Source of the DNA: Rouxiella badensis
GTDB lineage: Bacteria > Pseudomonadota > Gammaproteobacteria > Enterobacterales > Enterobacteriaceae
DNA length: 64,000 bases
Assembly: GCF_002093665.1 (NCBI RefSeq)
Contig: NZ_MRWE01000020.1
Span: 1-64,000, forward strand
Reading direction: 5' to 3'
Below the pieces are notes generated by a model, which had not been told where the DNA came from, ran no database searches, and was given only the letters and a program-made list of their open reading frames with translations. Positions 1-9,587 of the stretch are shown here, piece by piece. The position numbers were made by a program, and so were the translations under genes. Numbering within the stretch: the stretch's first letter is position 1; each line of letters opens with the position of its first letter.

Positions 1-67
1 CATCTTGCGAATTAATTATTTTTAGCTATTAATAATGATAAGACTCCTCAAACTATAAAGTCACTCC

Positions 68-1033
68 ATGCAAAGCCTGGACCTCAGTGTTATCAATCAG
101 TCGTGCCTGTGGATTCAAACTCAGCCCGTTTGGCTGTGTACCGTGCTGAATACATTTGGATCCTCACCCCGTCCTCCCGGCGCATTAATGGTTATTAACG
201 ACCAAGGGAATTTTCTCGGATCGTTATCGGGGGGCTGTGTTGAGGATGATTTTATTACCCGTATTCAGGAAGGCTATTTTCGTCAACCGAGCCAAATAAT
301 CAGGTACGGCGACGGCGGATTGACTCCCGACCGCGTTCTCCCCTGTGGAGGGATACTCGACGTCCTGATTGAATATCTCGAGCCGGTTCCTGACAGTGTC
401 TTATACCTCGAGAAGATAAAACAGGGGCTGGAAAATCATACCGCGCTACAGAAGAGCATCACGCCACCTTCGGCCTGTCACTCTTTATCGTCGGTCGCCT
501 GGAGCAGCAGCACCCTCATTGAACGCAGGTTGCAGGAGATTGTCATTACCCTCTCCTCCGCGCCGAGAATAATCATTGCCGGGCTCTCCGCCGTGGCGGT
601 TTATTGTGCGGAGTTTGCGGCAGGTCTCGGCTTTGAAACCCTCGTTTGCGAACCTCGCGAGGAGATGCTGGCTAACTTCAGCGGACAGCTTCGGGCAGAG
701 CACCGGCTGGAAAAAATATTCCCCGCCCGTTATCTGGAACAAAACGGCTGCCATCCGAACACCGCCATCGTGGCATTAACCCACGATCCGCGCATGGACG
801 ACCTCACGATGATGGAAGCCGTCAATACCGAAGCTTTCTACATCGGGGTGATGGGGTCACAGCGCAACAGTAAAAACCGGCTGGCAAGGCTAGAGCATAC
901 CGGTGGAATGACGCCCGCTGAGCTAGCGCGTATTCATGCTCCTATCGGTATTGATATCGGCAGTAAGACCCCGGCGGAAATCGCGCTGGCGGTCATGGCA
1001 GACATCGTGAGAACAAAAAACATGCCGCGTTAA
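68..1033 (+). CDS. XdhC/CoxI family molybdenum-enzyme maturation protein
   Basis: 321-residue protein of the XdhC family. Known members bind molybdenum cofactor and help sulfurate and insert it into xanthine-dehydrogenase-type enzymes in the cytoplasm. The N-terminal XdhC_CoxI domain shows GSSPRPPGA at about residues 31-39 and GSLSGGCVEDDF at about 51-62, with a further CGG near residue 94. A C-terminal Rossmann-like XdhC domain begins near residue 165 (IIIAGLSAVA) and contains YIGVMGSQRN near 257. The length is normal for the two-domain form. The start has only a weak ribosome-binding site. No molybdoenzyme gene is visible, but the gene sits 67 bases from the window edge, so its partners may lie to the left. 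It is the only gene here that points to a molybdenum hydroxylase. Confidence 0.85.
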   Translation: MQSLDLSVINQSCLWIQTQPVWLCTVLNTFGSSPRPPGALMVINDQGNFLGSLSGGCVEDDFITRIQEGYFRQPSQIIRYGDGGLTPDRVLPCGGILDVLIEYLEPVPDSVLYLEKIKQGLENHTALQKSITPPSACHSLSSVAWSSSTLIERRLQEIVITLSSAPRIIIAGLSAVAVYCAEFAAGLGFETLVCEPREEMLANFSGQLRAEHRLEKIFPARYLEQNGCHPNTAIVALTHDPRMDDLTMMEAVNTEAFYIGVMGSQRNSKNRLARLEHTGGMTPAELARIHAPIGIDIGSKTPAEIALAVMADIVRTKNMPR

Positions 1034-1134
1034 CGCCATTGCCAGCGGCTTTTCCTCTCTTCACCTCAGTCATGAATTGAACTCATAACAACAACCTGAT
1101 TATGTCTATAGTCCTCAATCGCCCAACCGCCTAG

Positions 1135-2178
<1,044 letters not shown>

Positions 2179-2206
2179 CGGTTTCGTGAGGTCATCGTAA
2201 AAACAC

Positions 2207-2233
2207 AAAGGCTGCCGACGATCGCAGCCTTTT
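2207..2233. terminator. bidirectional intrinsic terminator between convergent genes
   Basis: AAAGGCTGC and GCAGCCTTT form a perfect 9-bp stem around an 8-base loop. The stem is flanked by T-rich sequence on the + side and A-rich sequence on the other side. It separates the aldo/keto reductase (+) from the end of the long minus-strand operon. Confidence 0.75.
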
Positions 2234-2269
2234 CATTGAACCGCGCCGCTGACGCAGTAACGAGTCGCA

Positions 2270-3658
2270 TTAAATGAAAGGTGCGGACGATGAGAGTTCC
2301 AGCAGTTGCTCAATCACCCGCATATCCATAACGTCTTCCAACGCCAGCGTTTGCTCCCACAGCGTTTCCGCCTGCAAGCTCGATATTGAGCGCGTAGCCA
2401 GCGACATAAATTTGTCGCGCAGCTGCGCGTCGCTCATCGGATGGGTCGGCGCGCCGAGGGCGATATCCACCCGATGCGTAAGACTGATGCCGTTTTTAGT
2501 GACCAGCGTGACCTGCGGCTCGCCGTCGGCGCTGTAGGCAGGGTCAACCTCCAGCACCACGCGTCCGATAGCTTCCAGCAAAGCGGGACAGCGCCGCTGC
2601 TCGTCGCCATAGGCGTCCAGTCCGGCGTGCCCATAAACCAGCCTCGCGGCCACCGCATAGCGAATGCTCATCTGCGCCGCCGCCAGCGTACTTATCTGTT
2701 CGTCACCGCACATTTCCTGTAAAAATGGTGACAGGGTCACTTTAACCTGTTCAATTTCATCGACTGCTCCCTCCAGGCGGTCGAGCAAGATCCCCGTCGC
2801 ATCAATCGCCGAGTGGGTGCCGCGACACGACGCATAAGGTTTGATCGAACAACGCATCAGTTTCCACACCTGCCCAAGGTCGGCAACCAGCGCTGATGGC
2901 TGTGCGGTCTTCGCAGCCAGGGTTTTCAGAAAACCGCCCCAGTGGTCCTCAAACAGGCCAGCAGGTCCGGTTATCCCCGCTTGTGCACTCAATGCGGCCA
3001 GAACGCCTCCCTCGGCCGCTCTGCCGGCGTGCAGTTTTTTGCTCTGTGAACCGTCGTGAATAAACGCCCACAGCCCGCCGCTAAAGCTGCCCGCGATACC
3101 CAACGCCGACGAGATCTGTGCCTTATCCAATCCCAAGAGACGCCCCGCCGCCGCTGCGGCACCCAATACGCCGCAGGTTGAAGTAGAATGCCACCCTGCG
3201 CCATTGTGGGCGGAATATCCTCCGCAGGCTTCAAGCACCCGACGCGCGATGTCGTAACCGAGCACCACGGCGGTGATAAACGCTTTACCGCTGACCGGCT
3301 GCGGGCAAAAAGGCAACACCGCCAGCAGGGCCGGAATGACCACCGCACCCGAGTGGTCACAGCCGCCGGTGTCGTCGAGTTCGAGCGCATGGCAAGCGAT
3401 ACCGTTGAGCAGCGCCGCATTTCGCGCAGAGGTTTTCTCGCCACGCCCCCACAGCGCGGCAACGGGCGCTGCGCCCTCTGCCAGCAGTATCGTGCTCACG
3501 TCTTTCGCCACCTCGCTGGATGCGCCCACCAGGCCCGCCCCCAGCGTATCGACGATATGCCGCTGGGTGCGCGTCACCAGCTCAGGGGGTAAGTCCTCGA
3601 AGCGGGTATCATGAACAAATGCCACCAGCTGCGATTGAAAGTCCTGATTTTCACTCAT
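2270..3658 (-). CDS. MmgE/PrpD family protein (possible epimerase or dehydratase)
   Basis: 462-residue cytoplasmic MmgE/PrpD-fold protein. The family includes 2-methylcitrate dehydratase (PrpD), cis-aconitate decarboxylase and iminodisuccinate epimerase. Typical elements are HALELDDTGG near residue 88 and NGAGWHSTSTCGVLGAAAAA near 150. The start at 3658 is chosen because it overlaps the upstream stop in ATGAGTGA and the protein start (MSENQDF) fits the family. An in-frame start at 3715 would overlap the preceding gene by 65 bases. It is the last gene of a seven-gene operon with an argininosuccinate-lyase-family enzyme. That pairing recalls iminodisuccinate and EDDS breakdown, where a PrpD-fold epimerase feeds a C-N lyase. 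This link is inference from context. Confidence 0.82.
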   Translation of the reverse strand: MSENQDFQSQLVAFVHDTRFEDLPPELVTRTQRHIVDTLGAGLVGASSEVAKDVSTILLAEGAAPVAALWGRGEKTSARNAALLNGIACHALELDDTGGCDHSGAVVIPALLAVLPFCPQPVSGKAFITAVVLGYDIARRVLEACGGYSAHNGAGWHSTSTCGVLGAAAAAGRLLGLDKAQISSALGIAGSFSGGLWAFIHDGSQSKKLHAGRAAEGGVLAALSAQAGITGPAGLFEDHWGGFLKTLAAKTAQPSALVADLGQVWKLMRCSIKPYASCRGTHSAIDATGILLDRLEGAVDEIEQVKVTLSPFLQEMCGDEQISTLAAAQMSIRYAVAARLVYGHAGLDAYGDEQRRCPALLEAIGRVVLEVDPAYSADGEPQVTLVTKNGISLTHRVDIALGAPTHPMSDAQLRDKFMSLATRSISSLQAETLWEQTLALEDVMDMRVIEQLLELSSSAPFI

Positions 3659-4571
3659 TGCTGCCCCCGTTTTGCGTATGCTGCTGCCAGATTTGTGCCG
3701 GATGCGAGGGCTCATTCTGCGGCTGCGTTTGCCGCCACCAGTCGGTTACCTCGCCCGCCGTCGCCACCCAGACATCTGGCCGCGAGGTGATATCATCCAG
3801 CAGTTCACTCAACAGGCCGATGCGCCCCGCGGTGCCGATCACCTCGGGATGCAGTCTTAGCACATAGCAAAGCCCAAAACGGTAAAAGCCGTCAAAATCC
3901 ATCTTCATGTTGCCCAGCGTATGGCTGTAGGACGCGATGCGCGACTGCGCCGGAGGCACCGCTGGACTGAGGTTGAAGGCGAAATAGGGTTCGTCCTCCA
4001 GCTCATAGTGCAGCGGCAACTCAACCAACTGCGAAGGCAAACCGTCGCGCATCGGCTGAAAATAAGGCAGGTCATCGCCGCGCCATGACGAACTCCAGCC
4101 AATCCCCGCCTCGCTCATTGCCTCGGCAAAGCCCGCTGCCCAGTTGCCCGAAGGAAGACGAAACCCGCGCGGCGTCTGGCCGGTATGCGCCTTCAATGCT
4201 GCCTGACCCCGCTGCAAACTGGAAACTTGTTGTTCTAAGGTCAATTCATCAAATTTTTCAAACTCGTAGCCGCTGGTTGCCAGCTCGTGACCGGCGCGGA
4301 AAATCTGCGTGATCTTATCTGCATGCTCATCGGCAACTCTTCCCGGCACGCACCAGCTGCTGCGCAGATTCTTTTCCGCCAGCAGCGCTAACAGCCGGTC
4401 GACTCCGCGCAGCGTGCCGTAGCGCCAGACCGACAGCGTTTTCTCGCGGCCGGCCACCGCCGGAACCTGACTAAGAATGCCCTGCACATCGTTAAAATCG
4501 ACGGTGATCACCACCGCACAGCGCTTGCCCTGCGGCCATTTGTCCTGCGTCGCGTTCTGATTAATGGGCAT
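3651..4571 (-). CDS. degenerate NodB-type polysaccharide deacetylase homologue
   Basis: 306-residue protein with the NodB deacetylase fold, related to the gene directly upstream. The start at 4571 overlaps that gene's stop by 11 bases (ATGCCCATTAA). The ORF stays open to 4652, but that would overlap further for no reason. The metal-binding signature is altered: the family's H-x3-H is GHELATSGYEFE at about residues 95-106, with Ser100 and Phe104 where the paralogue has histidines. The acidic motif reads VDFND rather than FDLDG. Later motifs such as FRLPSGNW are retained. It is probably catalytically inactive or uses different chemistry, and may act as a structural partner of the intact paralogue (inference). 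Confidence 0.75.
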   Translation of the reverse strand: MPINQNATQDKWPQGKRCAVVITVDFNDVQGILSQVPAVAGREKTLSVWRYGTLRGVDRLLALLAEKNLRSSWCVPGRVADEHADKITQIFRAGHELATSGYEFEKFDELTLEQQVSSLQRGQAALKAHTGQTPRGFRLPSGNWAAGFAEAMSEAGIGWSSSWRGDDLPYFQPMRDGLPSQLVELPLHYELEDEPYFAFNLSPAVPPAQSRIASYSHTLGNMKMDFDGFYRFGLCYVLRLHPEVIGTAGRIGLLSELLDDITSRPDVWVATAGEVTDWWRQTQPQNEPSHPAQIWQQHTQNGGSNE

Positions 4572-5418
4572 CGACGTGCTCCTGTAACCACCAGTGGGCC
4601 ACCTCGCGACAGCGCGCAAACCACACGTCGTCACGGGTACGAAGATGGGCAAAAAATTGTTCGAGCAGCATAATGCGGCCCGGTTTCCCGGTAATTTTCG
4701 GGTGGAACAGCGTGGTCAAACTCAGCCCTTCGTTCATTGCGCCGTCAAACTCGCGGCACCAGTTGTCCAGCGTCAGCGCGTAGCTTGCGGTGCGATCGAG
4801 CCCCGACGGAAAATTGGGCTCGCGGGTGTAGGCAATCGAGGCGTAGTCGTCCATCTCCCAACGCCCGGGGATCTCCACCAGCGGCTTATCAAAACCCGGC
4901 ACCTGAATCAGATAAGGCCGGTCATCGCCGCGCATGCTGCTCGAGTAAGTTACGCCTGCTTCGACCAGCATGGCAGGGGTATCCTGATGCCAGTCTCCCG
5001 ACGGGGTCCGGAAACCCTCGGCGCGAATACCGAGGTTATTCCAGAAAATCTCGCGGGATTTTTCCATCACCCAACGCTGCATTTGCGCGTCGATGGCGTA
5101 GAAAGACTCATGACGATAACCGTGGTACGCCACCTCATGACCGCGCTCAACGATCGCCTGACACTGCTTCGGCCAGTTTTCGACCACCCAGGCCGGCACG
5201 AAGAAGGTCGCCGGCAGCTGATAGTCGTCGAGCAGGTCGAGCAGCCTCGCCAGCGCCCGATATGGCCCATAGCCCCCGAAGGTAAAATACTCGGGCTTGT
5301 GCCAGAGCGTGCCGTTAAGCATCGCATCGCCGGTCGGCCCGTCGAGGTCAAACGCCAGCGCCATGCAGCCCCATTTATCCTGCGGCCACCGCGTAGCCAG
5401 ATTGGAAATCGTCATCAA
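4561..5418 (-). CDS. NodB-type deacetylase / PuuE-like amidohydrolase
   Basis: 285-residue cytoplasmic protein (no signal peptide) of the polysaccharide deacetylase superfamily, in the branch that includes the metal-dependent allantoinase PuuE. These enzymes hydrolyse C-N bonds of small molecules. Motifs are intact: the acidic motif AFDLDG with Asp24 and Asp26, His99 and His103 in AYHGYRHE, GFRTPSGDW near residue 136, and TLFHPKITGKPGR near 233 supplying a late histidine. It follows the ABC binding-protein gene by 24 bases and overlaps the degenerate paralogue. Together with the lyase and PrpD-fold genes, the context suggests hydrolysis of an amide or cyclic imide in an imported amino-acid-like compound (inference). 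Confidence 0.8.
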   Translation of the reverse strand: MMTISNLATRWPQDKWGCMALAFDLDGPTGDAMLNGTLWHKPEYFTFGGYGPYRALARLLDLLDDYQLPATFFVPAWVVENWPKQCQAIVERGHEVAYHGYRHESFYAIDAQMQRWVMEKSREIFWNNLGIRAEGFRTPSGDWHQDTPAMLVEAGVTYSSSMRGDDRPYLIQVPGFDKPLVEIPGRWEMDDYASIAYTREPNFPSGLDRTASYALTLDNWCREFDGAMNEGLSLTTLFHPKITGKPGRIMLLEQFFAHLRTRDDVWFARCREVAHWWLQEHVDAH

Positions 5419-5442
5419 TTATCCCGCTCCAGAGGTAGACAG

Positions 5443-6273
5443 TTACTTGCCTTTATTTAGGGTAACTTCCTGAATAGCGCCATCCTGTAATCCCCATTTA
5501 GTGAGGATTTTCAGATAGGTGCCGTCAGCAATCATTGCGGTCAGTGCGCCTTTCACGCCGTCAATAAGCGCAGTATCGTCTTTGCTGATGCCAATACCGG
5601 TCACCTGATAGGCAAAGGCTTTACCGAGCGGCTTATAGGTGTCTTTTTCAAGATTCATGATGTATGGCAGGGTTTCACTGCCCTGCACCACGCCCTCGAT
5701 ACGCCCCTGACGCAGCTGGGTGCGCGCATCGGCAGTGCCCTCTGCGCCGACCACTACGACAGCCGGTTTACCCGCAGGCGTACAGTTTGCTGCGCTCCAT
5801 GCCGCAATTTCCGCCGGGAAGGTCGTTCGACGGCTGGTGCCCACCTTTTTGCCGCACAGGTCGAGCATGGTGTTGATCTCTTTATGCGCCACGGTGGTGT
5901 AGAACTGCGGTCCGCTGTTGTAATAGTCGACGAAAGTAGCAATCTCCTGACGCGGTTTGGTGTCCGTCATGCCAGAAAGAATCATGTCCACGCGGTGGGT
6001 CGCCACGGCGTTAACCATCTGTTCGAAGCCAATTTCCTGCCAGCTGATTTTGCGGTTCAGGCGTTTACCTATCTCCATACCCAGGTCATAATCCATGCCT
6101 GTGAGCTGGTCAGTCGCCGGGTCTTTGAATTCCAGCGGGGGATAGTTGGGCATCATCGCCACTTTGATTTCATCTTTCTGCCTGAGCGCATCGGCGGCCG
6201 AAGCGCCCTGACTCCAAACAGCGGTATTGATCAACACGCCTGCGGCGACCAGCGATAACAGTGTTTTTTTCAT
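5443..6273 (-). CDS. polar amino acid ABC transporter, periplasmic binding protein
   Basis: 276-residue type-3 solute-binding protein (HisJ/GlnH/FliY-like). A Sec signal peptide, MKKTLLSLVAAGVLINTAVW, ends near the ASAAD cleavage region. The mature part contains PPLEF, GMDYDLGMEIGKRL and DMILSGMTDT, all typical of amino-acid binders. The start at 6273 is chosen over 6288 because GGGA lies about ten bases upstream and it gives a clean signal peptide. It lies in an operon with a matching permease and ATPase. The bound ligand is probably a polar or opine-like amino acid derivative, judged from the catabolic neighbours (inference). Confidence 0.88.
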   Translation of the reverse strand: MKKTLLSLVAAGVLINTAVWSQGASAADALRQKDEIKVAMMPNYPPLEFKDPATDQLTGMDYDLGMEIGKRLNRKISWQEIGFEQMVNAVATHRVDMILSGMTDTKPRQEIATFVDYYNSGPQFYTTVAHKEINTMLDLCGKKVGTSRRTTFPAEIAAWSAANCTPAGKPAVVVVGAEGTADARTQLRQGRIEGVVQGSETLPYIMNLEKDTYKPLGKAFAYQVTGIGISKDDTALIDGVKGALTAMIADGTYLKILTKWGLQDGAIQEVTLNKGK

Positions 6274-6299
6274 CAAAAGATTTCCCATGTGTAAAGTTT

Positions 6300-7064
6300 C
6301 TAGATCAGAACCGCTGAAATAAAATTCTGCGTCCTTGGGTTTTGTGGATTCAGCAAGACATCTTCCGGATTACCACTTTCTATAATTCCGCCCTCGTCCA
6401 TAAAGACCACGCGATTCGCGACCTCTCGCGCAAAACCAAGCTCATGAGTCACGACGATCATCGTCATTCCCTCCGCTGCCAGACTGCGCATGACCGCCAG
6501 CACTTCGCCGACCATTTCAGGGTCCAGCGCCGAGGTCGGCTCATCAAACAGCATCAGCTTCGGCTTCATTGCCAGCGCACGGGCTATCGCCACACGCTGT
6601 TGTTGTCCTCCCGAAAGCTCCATCGGATAGGCGTCACGCTTGTGCGCCAGCCCGACGCGTTCGAGCAGCGCAATCGCCTCCTCTTTTGCCTCCTTGACCG
6701 GGCGCAGCAGCACCTGACAGGGTCCCTCGATGATGTTTTCCAGCGCCGTCTTATCCGGGAACAGGTTGAAGCGCTGGAACACCATGCCGGTCTTGAGGCG
6801 CTGGCGGGCAATCTGCCGGTCATTAAGCGGATACAGCTTCTTGCCGTCCATCCGATACCCCACCAACTCGTCATCGACCCAGATACCGCCACTGTCGATG
6901 CGCTCAAGCTGATTAATGCAGCGCAGGAAGGTGCTTTTCCCCGATCCACTCGGCCCTATAACGCACATCACTTCACCGTGCCGGACCTCAAGACTGATGT
7001 TTTTCAGCGCCTGAAAATCGCCAAAATACTTGTTTACGTTCAACGCCTTGATGATGTTTTTCAT
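6300..7064 (-). CDS. polar amino acid ABC transporter, ATP-binding protein
   Basis: 254-residue ATPase of the HisP/GlnQ family that energises import at the inner-membrane face. Walker A is GPSGSGKST near residue 38, the Q-loop is [10 protein letters not shown], the ABC signature is LSGGQQQR and Walker B is [12 protein letters not shown], followed by the H-loop [19 protein letters not shown] ribosome-binding site precedes the start. It lies 9 bases after the permease gene and 26 bases before the binding protein, completing a three-component importer. Confidence 0.93.
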   Translation of the reverse strand: MKNIIKALNVNKYFGDFQALKNISLEVRHGEVMCVIGPSGSGKSTFLRCINQLERIDSGGIWVDDELVGYRMDGKKLYPLNDRQIARQRLKTGMVFQRFNLFPDKTALENIIEGPCQVLLRPVKEAKEEAIALLERVGLAHKRDAYPMELSGGQQQRVAIARALAMKPKLMLFDEPTSALDPEMVGEVLAVMRSLAAEGMTMIVVTHELGFAREVANRVVFMDEGGIIESGNPEDVLLNPQNPRTQNFISAVLI

Positions 7065-7073
7065 GAGAGATCC

Positions 7074-7940
7074 TCACCGGTTGCGGCGGCGAGTACCGCG
7101 GCCGAAATAACGTTCAAGACGGTTTTGCCCAAGGGAAAGCAGCGTCACCACCACCAGGTACCAGATACCGGCGACGAACAGCAGTTCCATCACGCGCGCG
7201 TTGGCGAAATAGATGGTCTGGGCGTTATACAGCAGCTCGGAATACTGGATCATGCTGGCAAGACTGGTGGTCTTAACCATGCTGATAAATTCGTTGCCAA
7301 TTGGCGGAATGATCACCCGCATCGCCTGCGGCAAAATGATGCGACGCAGCGCATGTAGGCGGGTCATGCCGATTGACTTCGCCGCCTCATACTGACCCAG
7401 GTCGACAGAAATCAGCCCAGCGCGCACTACCTCGGAGGTATAGGCCCCCTGATTGATGCTCAGGCCCAGCAAAGCGGCCGAGAACGGGGTCATGATGTCA
7501 ACGGTTTGCAGTTGAAACAGCCCCGGAATACCGATGGTCGGGAAAATCAACGCCAAATTGAACCACAGCAAAAGCTGGAGGATCAGCGGCGTACCGCGAA
7601 ATATCCAGGTATAGCCGATCGCCACACCGCTGAGCACCGGATTGCTCGACATGCGCATCACGGCAATAATCACCCCAAAAATCACCCCCAACGCCATCGC
7701 GAGAATGGACATCACGATGGTGTTACCCAGACCAAACAGGATGGCCCGGGCGGTCAGAAACTGCCCCACAAAGCGCCATTCAATTTTTCCGTGGGCAAAG
7801 GCGTTAATCAGCAGCGCCAGCAGGGCGAGGATAATCACCGAGGCGACAATACGGCCGTAATAACGCCTGGGAACATAGTGATATTCGCTGAGATCGACAG
7901 CGGGACTCTTTAGCACGGTATTAGCACGTAAGTCTGTCAT
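7074..7940 (-). CDS. polar amino acid ABC transporter, permease
   Basis: 288-residue integral membrane permease of the HisM/GlnP family. A first membrane helix lies at about residues 30-50, followed by the family core with the EAA motif segment EAAKSIGMTRLHALRRIILP. Only one permease gene is present, so a homodimer is expected. It follows the lyase gene by 18 bases, and GGGAG precedes the start. Confidence 0.9.
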   Translation of the reverse strand: MTDLRANTVLKSPAVDLSEYHYVPRRYYGRIVASVIILALLALLINAFAHGKIEWRFVGQFLTARAILFGLGNTIVMSILAMALGVIFGVIIAVMRMSSNPVLSGVAIGYTWIFRGTPLILQLLLWFNLALIFPTIGIPGLFQLQTVDIMTPFSAALLGLSINQGAYTSEVVRAGLISVDLGQYEAAKSIGMTRLHALRRIILPQAMRVIIPPIGNEFISMVKTTSLASMIQYSELLYNAQTIYFANARVMELLFVAGIWYLVVVTLLSLGQNRLERYFGRGTRRRNR

Positions 7941-7958
7941 ATGAGGCTCCCGAGGCGG

Positions 7959-9386
7959 TTAAAGAGACAGGCCGATGTACGACGCGGCCCAGTCCGACTG
8001 CTGCTCAAGCACCGTTTTCAGGCGCGCTATCTGTTCGGCGACGCGCTGCGGCGAGGTGCCCCCCCAACCGCTGCGGGCGTGAATGGCGGCCTCTAACGTC
8101 AGACACTCGCGTACCTCCGGCTGCAGGCGAGAGTCCACCTCTTGCAGCTGCACGTCGCTGACCTGATGTAGCTCGAGGCAATGCTGTTCACAGACCTGCA
8201 CCAGCTTGCCAGTAATCTCGTGCGCCTCTTTGAACGGCACACCGCGGCGGGAGAGCCAGTCGGCCACTTCGGTCGCCAGCGTGAAGCCCTGCGGTGCGTC
8301 CTCCTTCAGCCGCTCGACGTTGACCACCATGGTGTCAATCATCCCGGCCATCGCAGGCAGCACCAGCATCAGTTGCTCAACGGTGTCGATGGCGTTGCGT
8401 TTGTCTTCAATAAGGTCGCGATTGTAGGACAACGGCAGGCTTTTCATGGTCGCCAGCATCGCCGTAACGTTGCCTATCAGGCGACCGGTTTTGCCGCGCG
8501 CCAGTTCGGCGATATCGGGGTTTTTCTTCTGCGGCATAATGGAACTGCCGGTGGCGTAGCCGTCGTTGAGTTCTACCCAGCGGAACTGGCGCGACGCCCA
8601 CAGGCAAACCTCCTCGCAGATGCGCGAAAGGTTGACCGCGAGCATGCTGCCCGCAAACAGGAATTCGGCCACGTGGTCGCGGCTGGCAACGGCGTCTATC
8701 GAGTTTTCACACGCGCCGTCATAGCCGAGATCTTTGGCCGAAAGCTCGGGATGCAGGGCGATTGCCGACCCCGCCATCGCGGCAGCGCCCAGCGGAGAGC
8801 GCGCGCAGCGTTTATCCCAGTCCTGAAAACGCTGTACGTCGCGCGAAAAAGCTTGAGCGTGAGCCATTAACTGATGACCAAAAACGATCGGCTGTGCCTG
8901 CTGTAAGTGGGTAAAACCCGGTGCCACCGTGTTGATATGCCGCTCAGCCTGGTTCACCAGCGCCTGTTGCAGTTGCAGCAGCGCAGCGACTATCTTGCGG
9001 GCGTTGTCGCGCAGGTAGAGCCGCAGGTCATTGGCCGTCTGGTCGTTGCGTGAACGCCCTGCACGAAGCTTGCCGCCGAGTTCTCCCAGGCGCTCAGTCA
9101 ATACCCGCTCAATGAAGGTGTGTACGTCCTCATCGTTCTCGACAGGCTGAACCTCTCCGGCGCGATAGTCTGCCGCCAGCTGTTTAATCGCTGCCACCAT
9201 GCGTTCGGTTTCGCCCTCGTCAAGCAGGCCTGCGCGCTGGAGTTCATAGGCATGGGCGCGGCAGCCTTCGAGGTCATATTCGGCGAGTGCAAAATAGTAG
9301 CCGGGGCTGCGTGACAGCGCGCTCAAGGCCGGTGCCGGACCTTGTTTAAATCGCGCGCCCCAAAGACGGTCAACGGGCTGAGACAT
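7959..9386 (-). CDS. argininosuccinate lyase family C-N lyase
   Basis: 475-residue member of the aspartase/fumarase superfamily, in the argininosuccinate lyase branch. It has KLRAGRSRNDQTANDLRLYL, GFTHLQQAQPI and the signature GSSIMPQKKNPD containing the catalytic-loop serine. The start at 9386 (MSQPVDRLWG) has AAAGGAG seven bases upstream. An upstream in-frame start at 9464 adds 26 residues without family similarity. It is the first gene of a catabolic operon with an amino acid importer, divergent from a LysR gene, and not beside arg biosynthesis genes. It is therefore more likely a specialised lyase releasing fumarate from an N-substituted aspartate than housekeeping ArgH. EDDS lyase belongs to the same family. 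Substrate assignment is inference, and it could still be a second ArgH. Confidence 0.85.
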   Translation of the reverse strand: MSQPVDRLWGARFKQGPAPALSALSRSPGYYFALAEYDLEGCRAHAYELQRAGLLDEGETERMVAAIKQLAADYRAGEVQPVENDEDVHTFIERVLTERLGELGGKLRAGRSRNDQTANDLRLYLRDNARKIVAALLQLQQALVNQAERHINTVAPGFTHLQQAQPIVFGHQLMAHAQAFSRDVQRFQDWDKRCARSPLGAAAMAGSAIALHPELSAKDLGYDGACENSIDAVASRDHVAEFLFAGSMLAVNLSRICEEVCLWASRQFRWVELNDGYATGSSIMPQKKNPDIAELARGKTGRLIGNVTAMLATMKSLPLSYNRDLIEDKRNAIDTVEQLMLVLPAMAGMIDTMVVNVERLKEDAPQGFTLATEVADWLSRRGVPFKEAHEITGKLVQVCEQHCLELHQVSDVQLQEVDSRLQPEVRECLTLEAAIHARSGWGGTSPQRVAEQIARLKTVLEQQSDWAASYIGLSL

Positions 9387-9587
9387 GTCGTACTCCTTTC
9401 TGGCATAGATGTTGCAAAAATGATTTAACAAGGCAGCGAGACGTGGGTCATTTTTACGGCTCATCCGGAGGAAACTGATGATGCGAAAAATATAAAAAAA
9501 GATCTGCTTGCCATCATGAAAATATAAATTAAGAAACTTGCCTTGATTCGATGTTGGATTTATTTGTACCGGGGGTAAATATTTATT

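Noticed and set aside
4594-5460. Long + strand open frame (288 codons) opposite the intact NodB-type gene
   Set aside because: The minus-strand gene has all deacetylase motifs; the antisense product has no recognisable features.
6342-7358. Long + strand open frame (338 codons) opposite the amino acid ABC ATPase and permease genes
   Set aside because: It is antisense to two genes with intact family motifs, has no ribosome-binding site and resembles no protein family; high GC makes such shadow frames common here.
7959-9386. Calling the lyase housekeeping argH
   Set aside because: It is not near arginine biosynthesis genes and leads a transporter-containing catabolic operon, so the symbol was left out; family membership itself is firm.
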